Below, piece by piece: positions 17,128-26,534 of a stretch of DNA of 64,000 nucleotides. The stretch covers positions 1 through 64,000 of the forward strand of contig JACXUV010000006.1 of assembly GCA_014763715.1 (NCBI GenBank). Reading direction: 5' to 3'. Positions within the stretch are counted from its first letter, which is position 1. Each line of letters begins with the position of its first letter. The stretch comes from Rhodobacterales bacterium. Its GTDB lineage: Bacteria; Pseudomonadota; Alphaproteobacteria; Caulobacterales; Hyphomonadaceae. The translations under genes were made by a program, and so were the position numbers. A model generated the notes under the pieces. That model worked only from the letters and a program-made list of their open reading frames with translations. It was not told where the DNA came from and searched no databases.

Positions 17128-17805
17128 TCAAAGCTTCGGGCGATCCTGCTGCATCAGGTTTTCACCGGTGATCTGGAAAAATACGAATTCAGCGATGTTG
17201 GTACAGTGGTCGCCGATCCGCTCAAGGTTTTTCGCCATGAACAGCATATGTGCCCCATCACTGATCGAACGCGGATCTTCAATCATGTAGGTCAACATCT
17301 CGCGGAACAGGGCATTGTAGTGCTGGTCTATTTCATCATCGCTTTCCCAAACCGCTTTAGCTTCTGCGGCATTGCCCGAAGCGTATGCGTTCAGAACCTG
17401 GTGCAATTGCCGCGACACAGGCCCGGCCATACGGGCAACTCCGCTGCGCATCGCGGGAAAGACCGCGGTATCAAGGTTCAGCGCACGCTTGCCGATATTC
17501 TTGGATAGGTCGCCGATACGCTCGAGCTCGCCTGACACTTTCAAGGCAGAAAAAACAGACCGCAGGTCGTGCGCCATGGGCTGGCGGCGTGCGATCAGGC
17601 TGACAATCTGGCGCTCTACATCCGCCTCCATCCTGTCGACCTGAGGGTCCCGCTCGATCACCTCTGCAGCAAGCTCCAGATCATTGTGAAGTACGGCGCG
17701 GCAGGAATCGACGATCATTTCTTCGACGATACCGCCCATGCGGAGAATGTCTGCAGACAGACGCTCCAGTTCTTCCGTGAAAGCAGAAACAATATGTTCC
17801 GACAT
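17128..17805 (-). CDS. phoU: Phosphate transport system accessory protein PhoU
   Basis: A 225-residue PhoU with two repeats of a three-helix bundle. Repeat 1 contains the metal-binding ERDPQVDRMEADVERQ and repeat 2 the matching ESDDEIDQHYNALFREM. LERIGDLSKNIGKRAL and LERIGDHCTNIAEFVFF are the paired signatures. It connects PstSCAB activity to PhoR/PhoB signalling and restrains phosphate uptake. It lies 6 bp after pstB and 31 bp before phoB. Confidence 0.96.
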   Translation of the reverse strand: MSEHIVSAFTEELERLSADILRMGGIVEEMIVDSCRAVLHNDLELAAEVIERDPQVDRMEADVERQIVSLIARRQPMAHDLRSVFSALKVSGELERIGDLSKNIGKRALNLDTAVFPAMRSGVARMAGPVSRQLHQVLNAYASGNAAEAKAVWESDDEIDQHYNALFREMLTYMIEDPRSISDGAHMLFMAKNLERIGDHCTNIAEFVFFQITGENLMQQDRPKL

Positions 17806-17811
17806 GATCCC

Positions 17812-18633
17812 TTACCCAAAACGTCCCGTAATGTAGTCTTCCGTCCGCCGGTCACGGGGACTGGTGAAAATCTGATCCGTCTCGCCCATCTCAACCAGAG
17901 AGCCAAGATGGAAGAAGGCCGTACGCTGAGAAACCCGCGCAGCCTGCTGCATGGAGTGCGTCACGATCACGATGCAGTAGCGCTTGCGAAGATCGTCGAT
18001 CAGCTCCTCGATCCTTGCCGTGGCAATCGGGTCAAGCGCCGAACACGGCTCGTCCATCAGGATGACTTCCGGACGCACAGCAATGGCGCGGGCGATACAA
18101 AGACGCTGCTGCTGACCGCCAGAAAGGCTGGTGCCCGCAACATTGAGGCGATCCTTCACCTCTTCCCACAAGCCCGCCCGGCGCAGGCTTTTCTCGACGA
18201 TCTCGTCCAGGTCTTCCCGCCCCTGGGCAAGCCCGTGAATGCGCGGCCCGTAGGCGATGTTCTCATAAATCGACTTCGGAAACGGGTTCGGTTTCTGGAA
18301 CACCATGCCGACACGGGAGCGGAGAAGAACCGGGTCGATACTGGGAGAGTTGATGTTCTCCCCTTCCATCAGGATCTCTCCCTCCACACGGCAGCCTTCG
18401 ATCGTATCGTTCATGCGGTTCAGGCAGCGGAGGAAGGTGGACTTGCCACACCCAGAAGGCCCGATCAGGGCCGTGACAGAGCGATCAGCGATCTGCAGTG
18501 ACACATCATAAATGGCCTGCTTCTCACCATAGTAGACATTGATGTTGCGGCAGGACATGCGCGCAGCGACTTCCGGCGCATCCGGAAGGACGCCCTTATC
18601 GGGCGCGGTCTTTTCTCCGAGTGTACCGTCCAT
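17812..18633 (-). CDS. pstB: Phosphate ABC transporter ATP-binding protein
   Basis: A 273-residue ATPase of the high-affinity phosphate importer. Walker A is [15 protein letters not shown], the ABC signature is [17 protein letters not shown], Walker B is [16 protein letters not shown], and the switch His is in [12 protein letters not shown] begin at ATG 18633, which shares a base with the pstA stop (TGATG) and has GGAG at proper spacing. The track Met two codons earlier abuts that GGAG and is unlikely. Confidence 0.96.
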   Translation of the reverse strand: MDGTLGEKTAPDKGVLPDAPEVAARMSCRNINVYYGEKQAIYDVSLQIADRSVTALIGPSGCGKSTFLRCLNRMNDTIEGCRVEGEILMEGENINSPSIDPVLLRSRVGMVFQKPNPFPKSIYENIAYGPRIHGLAQGREDLDEIVEKSLRRAGLWEEVKDRLNVAGTSLSGGQQQRLCIARAIAVRPEVILMDEPCSALDPIATARIEELIDDLRKRYCIVIVTHSMQQAARVSQRTAFFHLGSLVEMGETDQIFTSPRDRRTEDYITGRFG

Positions 18634-20198
18634 CACCATCTCCGCTCGAATTTCCGGCGCAGGAATACGACCACGCCGTTCATCGCTATCAGGAAGGCGA
18701 GCAAGATCAAAATGACCGCACCCGTCATCGGTTCCCAGGCGCGTTCGGCTTGCGTCGCCCAGGAATAGATCAGCACCGGCAAGGCAGTTGCCTCATCCGT
18801 CGGTCCGCGCGGCACTTCCGCCACGAAGGCGACCATCCCAATCAGCAGCAGAGGCGCCGTCTCACCCAGCGCACGCGCCATGCCCAGAATGGCGCCTGTC
18901 AGCATGCCCGGCGCTGCCAGCGGCAGGACATGATGGAAAACGGTCTGCATCCGCGATGCTCCGATCGCGAGCGCCGCGTCGCGGATCGACTGCGGCACGG
19001 CCTTAAGCGCCGTGCGTGACGCAATGATCACCACAGGCAGGATCAAAAGCGCCAGGACAAGCCCCCCAACCACAGGGGCGGACCGCGGCAGACCGAACGC
19101 TCCCAGGAACACAGCCGCCCCCAACAGGCCGAACACGATGGACGGTACCGCCGCCAGATTGTTGATGTTCACCTCAATCAGACCCGTCACCCGGTTCTGT
19201 GGTGCAAATTCTTCCAGATAGATCGACGCGAGAATCCCCACGGGGATGGCAAGAGCAGCGGTGATCAGGAGGGTCAGCAGGGACCCGACAATCGCCGCCA
19301 GCGCCCCGGCCAGTTCCGGCTGGGTACTGTCCGTATGGGTCAGCAGGCTCCAGTGCGGAACACGCGCAACCCGCCCGTCAGCCTTAAGCGCCAGAAGCCA
19401 GGCGATCTGCCGGTCGCTGATCGTGCGTTCGGATTCCGGCGCAGGAATAAGGCGCGCCCGCACCGGGTGGGCGCGGAAGTCATCGATGCTGCCCGTCAGC
19501 AGATTACCGGTCGCTTCGGAAGTGGTCAGACGGGTCAGCTCCAGACTCGAAGCGCCCGCCGTCATCAGGATGGACCCCGCCCCCGGTGAGCCCAGCTCCG
19601 GCATGGCTTCCAGCGACGCCACCGCGATCACGTGCTCGAACGCCCCTGCCCCCGTCAATGTAACGGCAGGCAGCTCATCTTCATCCACCTCGACCCGCCC
19701 GACCGGCACGGTCAGGTGCCGCGCCGTGGCGCCTTTCAGGAAGAGGTCCAGATCGTCCGATAGAGGCAACGCCGCCCGGCGCACCGTTCCGATGTCCCTC
19801 GGCTTCCGCACAATCTCGCGCGCCACCGGCAGAACCGCCAGGCGTGTAACCAGCCCCATCAGTTCATGCCGCAAGGCCGGATCCGTATCCGCCTCTGGAA
19901 ACCGCTCCAGCAGATCGGACCGCACAAGGCCATACACCTTGTCGACCGGCGGCGGATCATCCGGCCTCGTTGTACCGAACGTCTTTTTGTCCAGGTTCAG
20001 ATCAAAAGCGACAACATGATAGCTCGCCGACGAAACAGCCTGCGTCGCGATGGAGGCCAGCAACAGCGCAAGCGCGGCCAGCGCAAAGCCGATGGCCAAG
20101 CGCCCATACCATTTGAAGCGCCGGTCGGCCGCGCGCCGACGGCGGAGCCGCTTAAGCGCCCTTTCACTGGCGAAGGGGGAGGCGACCGGATCACTCAT
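18633..20198 (-). CDS. pstA: Phosphate ABC transporter permease PstA, long alphaproteobacterial form
   Basis: A 521-residue inner-membrane permease. After a basic N-terminus and a first membrane helix (about 32-55), it has a large extra non-membrane region to about residue 270. The normal permease core follows, with EAA loop [27 protein letters not shown] and about five further helices. Classic PstA is about 290 residues; the insertion corresponds to the DUF3333-type extension known in alphaproteobacteria. It is probably periplasmic and may contact PstS (inference). ATG 20198 overlaps the pstC end by 8 bp. Confidence 0.93.
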   Translation of the reverse strand: MSDPVASPFASERALKRLRRRRAADRRFKWYGRLAIGFALAALALLLASIATQAVSSASYHVVAFDLNLDKKTFGTTRPDDPPPVDKVYGLVRSDLLERFPEADTDPALRHELMGLVTRLAVLPVAREIVRKPRDIGTVRRAALPLSDDLDLFLKGATARHLTVPVGRVEVDEDELPAVTLTGAGAFEHVIAVASLEAMPELGSPGAGSILMTAGASSLELTRLTTSEATGNLLTGSIDDFRAHPVRARLIPAPESERTISDRQIAWLLALKADGRVARVPHWSLLTHTDSTQPELAGALAAIVGSLLTLLITAALAIPVGILASIYLEEFAPQNRVTGLIEVNINNLAAVPSIVFGLLGAAVFLGAFGLPRSAPVVGGLVLALLILPVVIIASRTALKAVPQSIRDAALAIGASRMQTVFHHVLPLAAPGMLTGAILGMARALGETAPLLLIGMVAFVAEVPRGPTDEATALPVLIYSWATQAERAWEPMTGAVILILLAFLIAMNGVVVFLRRKFERRW

Positions 20199-21606
20199 AC
20201 TTTTCCCGGAACCGCTTTACGACGTTGATGGCGACCAGATTGAACAAAAGCGTGATGACGAACAGTACAAGTCCCAGCGCGAAGGCCGATAGTGTCTTCG
20301 GGCTGTCGAACTCGGATTCCCCGGTCAGCAGCGACACGATCTGAACGGTGATCGTCGTGAGGTCCGATGTCGGGTCGGGCGAGATCCGGGCACGCTGGCC
20401 CGCCGCCATGACCACGATCATGGTTTCACCGATGGCACGCGACACGGCCAGCAGCAACGCCGCGATAATGCCCGGCAGGGCTGCCGGCACGACGACCTGG
20501 CGCACAGCCTCGGACTTTGTGGCGCCCATGGCATAGGCCCCATCCCGTAAGGATTGCGGCACCGCGCGGATGACATCGTCTGACAGGGACGACACGAACG
20601 GAATCACCATGATGCCCATCACGATCCCCGCCGCCAGCGCGCTGGTCGGCTGCGCGGCCAGAACGGCACCATCGGCCAAGCCCCAGGCAATCAGCAACTG
20701 GTTGATCCACAGTGCGACGCTCCGCACGGCAGGCGCAACCACCAAGAGGGCAAAGAAGCCATAAACGACCGTCGGAATCCCCGCGAGGATCTCCAGCACG
20801 GGCTTGATGATCGCCCGCACCTGTCTACTCGCATATTCCGAAAGATAGATTGCCGCGAACAGGCCGACCGGCGCGGCCACCATCATGGCGAAGAAAGAGA
20901 TCATGAATGTGCCGAAGAACAGCGGCAGCGCCCCAAACTCGGCACTGGTCTGCGCGTTCCAGCGCGTGCCAAGCAGGAAATCCCAGACCGGAACTTCAGA
21001 GAAGAATCGCAAGCTCTCAAACACAAGCGAGGCGACGATGCCGACCGTGGTCGCGATGGCCAGCGCCGCGCAGAGGAACAGGAACCACTCGATCCCGCTT
21101 TCGACATGCTGTCTCGCCCGGAATTCCGGCGACAGACAGCGCCGCGCCAGCACCATGCCGCTGAGAGACAGCGCACCCGCTATGCACAATGTGATCAGGT
21201 TGATCGTCCCACGGATCTCGCCATAGCGTTCGGTCACTGTGTCGAAGACGCGTTCCCCGCTGAGAAAGCCCGGCATGCGGGCCGCGCGGGCCACCGTGTC
21301 CAGATAGGTCGTCAGTTCGCCCGGCGTCAGGATCGAAAACCCGTCGGGCAATTCACTACGCAGGACCGCCCGGGAAGCGCCCTCGCCGAAAATGATATAA
21401 CCGAGCCCCACCAGCACAACAGGCACCAGGCTCCACATCAGAACGAAATAGCCATGAGCATTCGGGCGGGAGTTCGGATGGATGTCGCCGGAGAATGAAA
21501 ACTGCTCCGCCCGAAGGCGCCCTGCAATGAATCCAAAGGATGCAAGAGTCACCGCCGCCGCGAGAAGCAGGAAGTCCATTGGCAGGTGGCCCAATTCAGA
21601 GAGCAT
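20191..21606 (-). CDS. pstC: Phosphate ABC transporter permease PstC
   Basis: A 471-residue membrane permease. An N-terminal extension with about three hydrophobic segments and a hydrophilic stretch precedes the permease domain, which holds LGTRWNAQTSAEFGALP, LEILAGIPTVVYGFFALLV and the EAA loop LRDGAYAMGATKSEAVRQVVVPAALPG. The track's first codon at 21621 is TTG. I prefer the ATG at 21606 (MLSELGHLPMDFLL), preceded by ACGGGGAC. It is the first gene of the operon, with a Pho-box-like repeat 46 bp upstream. The substrate-binding protein PstS is not encoded here. Confidence 0.93.
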   Translation of the reverse strand: MLSELGHLPMDFLLLAAAVTLASFGFIAGRLRAEQFSFSGDIHPNSRPNAHGYFVLMWSLVPVVLVGLGYIIFGEGASRAVLRSELPDGFSILTPGELTTYLDTVARAARMPGFLSGERVFDTVTERYGEIRGTINLITLCIAGALSLSGMVLARRCLSPEFRARQHVESGIEWFLFLCAALAIATTVGIVASLVFESLRFFSEVPVWDFLLGTRWNAQTSAEFGALPLFFGTFMISFFAMMVAAPVGLFAAIYLSEYASRQVRAIIKPVLEILAGIPTVVYGFFALLVVAPAVRSVALWINQLLIAWGLADGAVLAAQPTSALAAGIVMGIMVIPFVSSLSDDVIRAVPQSLRDGAYAMGATKSEAVRQVVVPAALPGIIAALLLAVSRAIGETMIVVMAAGQRARISPDPTSDLTTITVQIVSLLTGESEFDSPKTLSAFALGLVLFVITLLFNLVAINVVKRFREKYE

Positions 21607-21651
21607 CCAGTCCCCGTTCAACCGTCAGCTGTGCACCCCTTACTGGAGTGC

Positions 21652-21669
21652 CGCGACACTTATGTGACA
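21652..21669 (-). promoter_or_regulatory. Pho-box-like direct repeat upstream of pstC
   Basis: On the minus strand this reads TGTCACA-TAAG-TGTCGCG, two TGTC heptamers with 11-bp periodicity as in the PhoB box consensus (CTGTCAT-N4-CTGTCAT). It is 46 bp upstream of the pstC ATG, suitable for PhoB activation of pstCAB-phoU-phoB. The match is imperfect in the second heptamer. Confidence 0.68.
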
Positions 21670-21736
21670 AAACGTGCCGACATTGCGGTCCAGCCGACTC
21701 CTTGCACCAGACGGCCTTAGCGTCCACATCTCCGGC

Positions 21737-22297
21737 ATGACTGGCGCATCCAATTCCACTTCCCCCGGCTGGCATGGCACGACCATCCTGGCCGTTCGCA
21801 AGAACCATAAACTTGTCATGCTGTCAGACGGTCAGGTCTCGATGGGCCAGACTGTCATGAAAGGCAATGCCCGCAAGGTCCGCCGCCTGGCTGACGGGGC
21901 AATCCTTGCCGGCTTTGCCGGAGCCACGGCAGACGCATTCACCCTGTTCGAACGGCTGGAGACCAAGCTGGAGCGCCACAATGGCCAGCTCTCACGCGCC
22001 GCCGTCGAACTGGCGAAAGACTGGCGCACCGAGAAGTACCTCCAGAAGCTGGAAGCCCTGCTGATCGTGGCGGACAAGGAAGTCACCCTCGTCCTCACCG
22101 GTGCCGGGGACGTGCTGGAGCCGGAATACAACGTCGTCGCAGTCGGCTCCGGCGGCAATTACGCCCTCTCCGCTGCCCGCGCGCTCTACGACTACGAAGA
22201 AGACGCCGAAACCATCGGCCGCAAGGCGATGCAGATCGCCGCGGACATTTGTGTCTACACCAATGCGAACTTCACGGTCGAAACCCTCGACATCTGA
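21737..22297 (+). CDS. hslV: ATP-dependent protease subunit HslV (ClpQ)
   Basis: A 186-residue proteasome-beta-like peptidase. The mature N-terminal catalytic threonine lies in [14 protein letters not shown] after a short prosegment. [22 protein letters not shown] and [17 protein letters not shown] are hallmark motifs, and [16 protein letters not shown] is near the C-terminus. The track ORF adds 21 codons; [11 protein letters not shown] at 21737 is the best ATG. It forms the two-ring protease with HslU, encoded 17 bp downstream. It diverges from pstC across a 130 bp region. Confidence 0.95.
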   Translation: MTGASNSTSPGWHGTTILAVRKNHKLVMLSDGQVSMGQTVMKGNARKVRRLADGAILAGFAGATADAFTLFERLETKLERHNGQLSRAAVELAKDWRTEKYLQKLEALLIVADKEVTLVLTGAGDVLEPEYNVVAVGSGGNYALSAARALYDYEEDAETIGRKAMQIAADICVYTNANFTVETLDI

Positions 22298-22314
22298 CCG
22301 GACCTCTACACGAC

Positions 22315-23619
22315 ATGACCGAACTTACACCCCGCGAAATCGTCGCTGAACTCGATCGCCACATTGTCGGCCAGACCGGCGCCAAGCGCGCCGTCGCCAT
22401 TGCCCTGCGCAATCGCTGGCGCCGCAAGCAGGCCCCGGAACACCTGCAGGGGGAGATCACGCCGAAGAACATCCTGATGATCGGGCCCACCGGCGTCGGC
22501 AAGACGGAAGTCTCCCGTCGCCTCGCCCGCCTCGCCAATGCGCCCTTCCTGAAAGTCGAGGCCACCAAGTTCACCGAGGTCGGTTATGTCGGCCGTGATG
22601 TGGAGCAGATCGTACGCGACCTGGTCGAGGCCGCCGTCGGCATGATCCGCGAACAAAAGCGCGCCGGCGTGCAACAGAAAGCGCAGGACGCCGCCGAGGA
22701 GCGCCTCCTGGATGCCCTTGTCGGCGAGGAAGCCCAGTCCTCCACCCGCGAAGTCTTCCGCCGCAAGCTGCGTGATGGCGAACTGGACGAGAAGGAAGTT
22801 GACATCGACATGCCGGAAACCGGCGGTCCGATGCAGATGTTCGACCTGCCCGGACAAGGCGGTTCCATGGGCATGATCAACCTGTCGGACATGCTGGGCA
22901 AGGCCATGGGCGGGCGCACCAAGCGCGTGCGCACCACAGTGAAAGACGCCTACAAGCCCCTGCTCGACGAAGAAGCCGACAAGATGCTGGACGAGGAAGC
23001 CATCGTCCGCGAAGCCATCAACGCGGTGGAGCAGGATGGCATCGTCTTCCTCGACGAGATCGACAAGATCGCGGCCAAGTCAGAGCGCGGCGGCGCCGAC
23101 GTCAGCCGCGAGGGCGTGCAGCGCGACCTGCTGCCCCTGATCGAAGGCACTACCGTTTCCACCAAGCGCGGCGCCGTGAAGACAGACCACATCCTGTTCA
23201 TTGCCTCCGGTGCCTTCCACGTCTCCAAGCCGTCTGACCTGCTGCCGGAACTGCAAGGCCGCCTGCCCATCCGCGTGGAACTGGAAGCCCTGACCCGCGA
23301 CGACCTGCGCCGCATCCTGGTCGAACCGGAAGCCAGTCTTATCCGCCAGTATGAGGCCCTGCTGGCCGCCGAGGGCGTGACGCTTGTGTTCGAGGATTCC
23401 GCCATCGACAGGCTAGCTGATCTCGCCGAAGCGGTGAACAACAGCGTCGAGAATATTGGCGCCCGCCGCCTGCAAACCGTTCTGGAACGCCTGCTCGACG
23501 AGATCAGTTTCGAAGCCCCCGAGAAAAAGGGGGAAACGATCACCATCACGGCGGACTATGTGAACGAGCGTGTCAGCGGCCTCGCCGCAAACGCAGACCT
23601 GTCGAAGTTCATCCTTTAA
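22315..23619 (+). CDS. hslU: ATP-dependent protease ATPase subunit HslU (ClpY)
   Basis: A 434-residue AAA+ unfoldase. It opens with [17 protein letters not shown], followed by Walker [17 protein letters not shown], the pore motif [16 protein letters not shown], an I-domain of about 150 residues, Walker [15 protein letters not shown], and a C-terminal sensor-2 region [17 protein letters not shown]. It ends LSKFIL, as required for docking into HslV. The start is the ATG at 22315; the track ORF starts inside hslV. Confidence 0.97.
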   Translation: MTELTPREIVAELDRHIVGQTGAKRAVAIALRNRWRRKQAPEHLQGEITPKNILMIGPTGVGKTEVSRRLARLANAPFLKVEATKFTEVGYVGRDVEQIVRDLVEAAVGMIREQKRAGVQQKAQDAAEERLLDALVGEEAQSSTREVFRRKLRDGELDEKEVDIDMPETGGPMQMFDLPGQGGSMGMINLSDMLGKAMGGRTKRVRTTVKDAYKPLLDEEADKMLDEEAIVREAINAVEQDGIVFLDEIDKIAAKSERGGADVSREGVQRDLLPLIEGTTVSTKRGAVKTDHILFIASGAFHVSKPSDLLPELQGRLPIRVELEALTRDDLRRILVEPEASLIRQYEALLAAEGVTLVFEDSAIDRLADLAEAVNNSVENIGARRLQTVLERLLDEISFEAPEKKGETITITADYVNERVSGLAANADLSKFIL

Positions 23620-23628
23620 CGGACAAGC

Positions 23629-24435
23629 TCAGACCTTGACGTTGGAGAGCAGCTCTACCGTCTGGCCATAGCCTTCGACGTCCGGAATGAACAGGCAGGT
23701 CTCGCCTGCCTCGTTCTTGCCGGGCTTGGGCAGGACAGTCGGCACATCCATTGAGCCGAAACGCACCAGCGCATCGGTCATGGAGGTCGCCAGCGTCAGG
23801 CGCTTCAGGTTCATCCGTGTCGGGAAGATGATGGTCGCGCGACCATCGGCCTCCTGCGCCAGCGCTTCTTCAGCGCTCAACCAGACAGCATCCGTCGTCT
23901 CGCGTCCGTCATGCGCCGCGATCTGGTTTGCCGGGGCTGGCGCCACATAGAAATGCGTGTCGAAGCGCTTAGACATCATGATCGGCGTGATCCAGTGGCC
24001 AAAGTGAACAAGACTGTCGAGTGCCAGAACAAGGTCATGCTCACGGATCAGGTCGAGAAAGCTCATCTCGCCCCGGTCCACCGCGTGGCGGTGCGGCGCC
24101 AGTTTGTCGGCAACGTCCGCGCCGACAAGCGCCGCGCCGGTGCCGCGTGCCGAGGCCGGGCGGGCCAGCAGCAGGCCGCTTTCTTCATACGCCTCGCGGA
24201 CGGCCGCAATACGCGCATCCTGCTGCACAGGGCCATAGTCGCCATCGGTGTAGGCATCCCACTCCGCGCGTGAGTCGTCAGCGCTGGCCTTGCCGCCAGG
24301 GAACACCAGCGCACCAGCCGCAAAGTCGATCTCGTAATGGCGCTTGACCATCAGCACTTCCGGCGGGCCTGGAAGCGCGTCGCGCAGCATCAGAATTGTT
24401 GCCGAAAGCCTTGGTTCAGCGGGCGTCTTTTCCAT
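23629..24435 (-). CDS. Nudix hydrolase (NUDT19-like, about 270 residues)
   Basis: A 268-residue Nudix protein. The Nudix box is split by an insertion: ALVFPGGKASADD is separated by about 20 residues from ARIAAVREAYEESGLLL, which keeps the REAYEESG metal-binding core. FGHWITPIMMSKRFDTHFYVA and a C-terminal NLKRLTLATSM segment match a subgroup related to CoA/acyl-CoA diphosphatases such as NUDT19. The substrate is not certain. It converges on hslU with a 9-bp gap and has its own promoter side at 24436-24546. Confidence 0.85.
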   Translation of the reverse strand: MEKTPAEPRLSATILMLRDALPGPPEVLMVKRHYEIDFAAGALVFPGGKASADDSRAEWDAYTDGDYGPVQQDARIAAVREAYEESGLLLARPASARGTGAALVGADVADKLAPHRHAVDRGEMSFLDLIREHDLVLALDSLVHFGHWITPIMMSKRFDTHFYVAPAPANQIAAHDGRETTDAVWLSAEEALAQEADGRATIIFPTRMNLKRLTLATSMTDALVRFGSMDVPTVLPKPGKNEAGETCLFIPDVEGYGQTVELLSNVKV

Positions 24436-24546
24436 GATGGTTCCCCCTATCGGGCAAATTTTATCGAAATGTGCCTCTGTTCTTACGCGTGATCTTCAGC
24501 CTCAGCCCCTAGGGAAAGCAAGACCAACGAGACACAAGAGCGGGAC

Positions 24547-25224
24547 ATGATGAAACAGACCTGGGCAAACACTTCCGTCCAAACCCTTCCGGCACCGGCG
24601 GTTCGCTTCGATCCGGTCCTGGACCTGGCCACGGGCGATGCGCTCGGCATGGCGGCGGAACTGCCCTTCTGTTTTGAAGATGGCCCGTCCTTCGGCCCGG
24701 CCCGCACCCGTCGCAGCGAATCCAACTCCGCCAAGTGGGTCGCAGACCGGATTGGCGAGGTCGCCAGCGTCGCCCACCAGTTCCGCCACGATCACCGCCC
24801 GATCATCGTCCCTGCGCCGGTCGCCGCGCTCGCCAACCCGGATACGGCCCTGGCCTGCGACGCCCGTGTGCGACGCAGCGTCTTCTGCCAGCAGGAATTC
24901 TGCATTGAATTCACCGACACGGCGTTCGCCGGTGACGCCGCAGACTGCACCAGCCGCGTGGCACATTTCCGCCGTCACGGCTTCCGCGTTTCAGTCGATA
25001 TGCGCAAATCCTGGCAGACACCGCTGGCTGAAGGCATGCGCCTTCTGATCGACACGCTGCGCGTCGATGCCCGCAACCTCGACTGCGACCTTCTCATGGA
25101 AACATGCGAAGCCGCTGCGGGCGCCGGCATCCTGGTGATCGCAGAAAATGCCAACTGGCGAGATGCAGACGAGCTTGCCCGCCTCGGCATCTCGGCCGGG
25201 ACGCGCCTGCGTACCGACGCCTAA
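24547..25224 (+). CDS. Degenerate EAL-domain-like protein
   Basis: A 225-residue protein with the outline of an EAL c-di-GMP phosphodiesterase. FDPVLDLATGDALGMAAEL parallels the QPIVDLxTGxxxGxEAL start, FRVSVDMRKSW sits where FxxxxDDFGTG is expected, LIDTLRVDARNL is in the LKIDxxFV position, and ILVIAENANW replaces xxVIAEGVE. The DDFGTG metal pair and most catalytic acids are absent, so enzymatic activity is unlikely; c-di-GMP binding or protein interaction is more plausible. Function is unknown. The stop overlaps the DUF2336 gene stop by 4 bp. Confidence 0.6.
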   Translation: MMKQTWANTSVQTLPAPAVRFDPVLDLATGDALGMAAELPFCFEDGPSFGPARTRRSESNSAKWVADRIGEVASVAHQFRHDHRPIIVPAPVAALANPDTALACDARVRRSVFCQQEFCIEFTDTAFAGDAADCTSRVAHFRRHGFRVSVDMRKSWQTPLAEGMRLLIDTLRVDARNLDCDLLMETCEAAAGAGILVIAENANWRDADELARLGISAGTRLRTDA

Positions 25225-26384
25225 GCCGCGTCGGTATCGGCCCCGTCTGCCTCTTCGGCAGCAGCCATTTCCGAATAATAGTCCAGCTTGTCGAGCAGGT
25301 AGTCCAGATCGTCCTTCGGGATGGCCTGGAACTGGGTCAGCACGCGCTCGATCATGCGGGCGCGGAAACGGGCGCGGTCATTCGGCCCGCCATCATATTC
25401 CGTCTCATGGAACACGTTCACTGCCGCCTTGAAGGCTGGCAGCATCTTGCGCGGCAGGCCTGCCCGATCGAACACGGCCTGCAGACCCAGCGGACCGGCA
25501 TCATGAATCATCAGCCACACGCGCTGGTGCGCCACGCCGGACAGTTCCGCCAGCGCATGCTCCACAAACGGCATCTGGCCGCAGCAGAGCGCACGCATGA
25601 TCAGGGAATGGCTGAGACGGCCATTGAGGTTCAGCTGCGCCACGAAGCGCGTCAGGTCGTTTGAGCGCCCGGCCTGTTCCACCAGGTCGATCGTCGCCCG
25701 CTCACGCGCGCCCGCCGCCAGGTCGATCGCCATCTGCGCCGGCAGCTCATGCCGGTTCACTAGCATGTCAAACAGCTGGCCGGAAACCAGCGAAACCATC
25801 TTCTCCGCGATATGAGTCGGGATGAACTCCCGCCGGATCAGGCCCTTCTGAACGATCTCGTCGCGGCCGAAACGGCGCAGCGTGTCGTCATAGGCCCGGT
25901 CGGTATATTCGGCGCTGGAATTGGACGCGAGCGCCCGCACGGCCTCCAAAGCGCCATGCTCCGAAATCACTTCGGTCAGCGTGACAGAGATATTGTCCCG
26001 CGCGGCAATCGCCGCCTGCTTCGCCGCCGTGACCGACAGGACCAGCTCGATCAGGTCTTCCTCGGTGAACACCGGAGAATCCTGCAGAACCGGAATGGCA
26101 ACGGCCTCGATGTCCTGCGCCAGCTTCAACGCGATCTCACGCGGCAGGATCGGCGAATTGCGCAGCGTGACGGACAGCGTACGGCGCACGAGGTCCGCCG
26201 CGTCATCCGCCAGGATCGCCATGATCTCTTCAGCGTACTTGCGCTCATCGTCGCTCAGCACATCCAGCGCGATACGGCGGCATAGACGGTGAGCCACCGA
26301 CGCGCGCTGTTCGGGCGTTTCGCCCTTCATCAGGCGGTGGATATCCTGCTCTGTCAGCTGCGGCCGGATCGCTTGCACGCTCAT
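25221..26384 (-). CDS. DUF2336 domain-containing protein
   Basis: A 387-residue, acidic, helix-rich protein with no signal peptide or membrane segment. It matches what I know of alphaproteobacterial DUF2336 proteins: repeated helical pairs such as LVRRTLSVTLRNSPILPREIA and IPVLQDSPVFTEEDLIELV, then LIRREFIPTHIAEKMVSLVS. The pattern of ADD-I-VVRRTL and AxPVLxxS units suggests a HEAT-like array. Molecular function is not established for the family. It is convergent with the degenerate EAL gene, and its upstream gap contains the tig terminator. Confidence 0.8.
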   Translation of the reverse strand: MSVQAIRPQLTEQDIHRLMKGETPEQRASVAHRLCRRIALDVLSDDERKYAEEIMAILADDAADLVRRTLSVTLRNSPILPREIALKLAQDIEAVAIPVLQDSPVFTEEDLIELVLSVTAAKQAAIAARDNISVTLTEVISEHGALEAVRALASNSSAEYTDRAYDDTLRRFGRDEIVQKGLIRREFIPTHIAEKMVSLVSGQLFDMLVNRHELPAQMAIDLAAGARERATIDLVEQAGRSNDLTRFVAQLNLNGRLSHSLIMRALCCGQMPFVEHALAELSGVAHQRVWLMIHDAGPLGLQAVFDRAGLPRKMLPAFKAAVNVFHETEYDGGPNDRARFRARMIERVLTQFQAIPKDDLDYLLDKLDYYSEMAAAEEADGADTDAA

Positions 26385-26477
26385 GAGAACCGAAACCCCT
26401 TATTAACGATTCGAGGCACCTTCGCCCGGCTCGGTTAATAGGCGGTTTACCAACTGGCTCACACCGGCTCTGAACAG

Positions 26478-26505
26478 CAAAACGCCGGGCTTTGGGGCCC
26501 GGCGT
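26478..26505 (-). terminator. Rho-independent terminator of tig
   Basis: On the minus strand ACGCCGGGC-cccaaa-GCCCGGCGT is a perfect 9-bp stem followed by TTTTG, 30 bp after the tig stop codon. Confidence 0.85.
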
Positions 26506-26534
26506 CGTTAAATTTATGTGAGGTGGGAAGAGCC

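Noticed and set aside
16410-17805. PhoR histidine kinase next to phoB
   Set aside because: Only phoU and phoB are present between pstB and the dienelactone hydrolase gene; no kinase ORF exists here.
18633-21606. PstA/PstC lengths as evidence of gene fusion or frameshift
   Set aside because: Reading frames are continuous, and long forms of both permeases are known in alphaproteobacteria.
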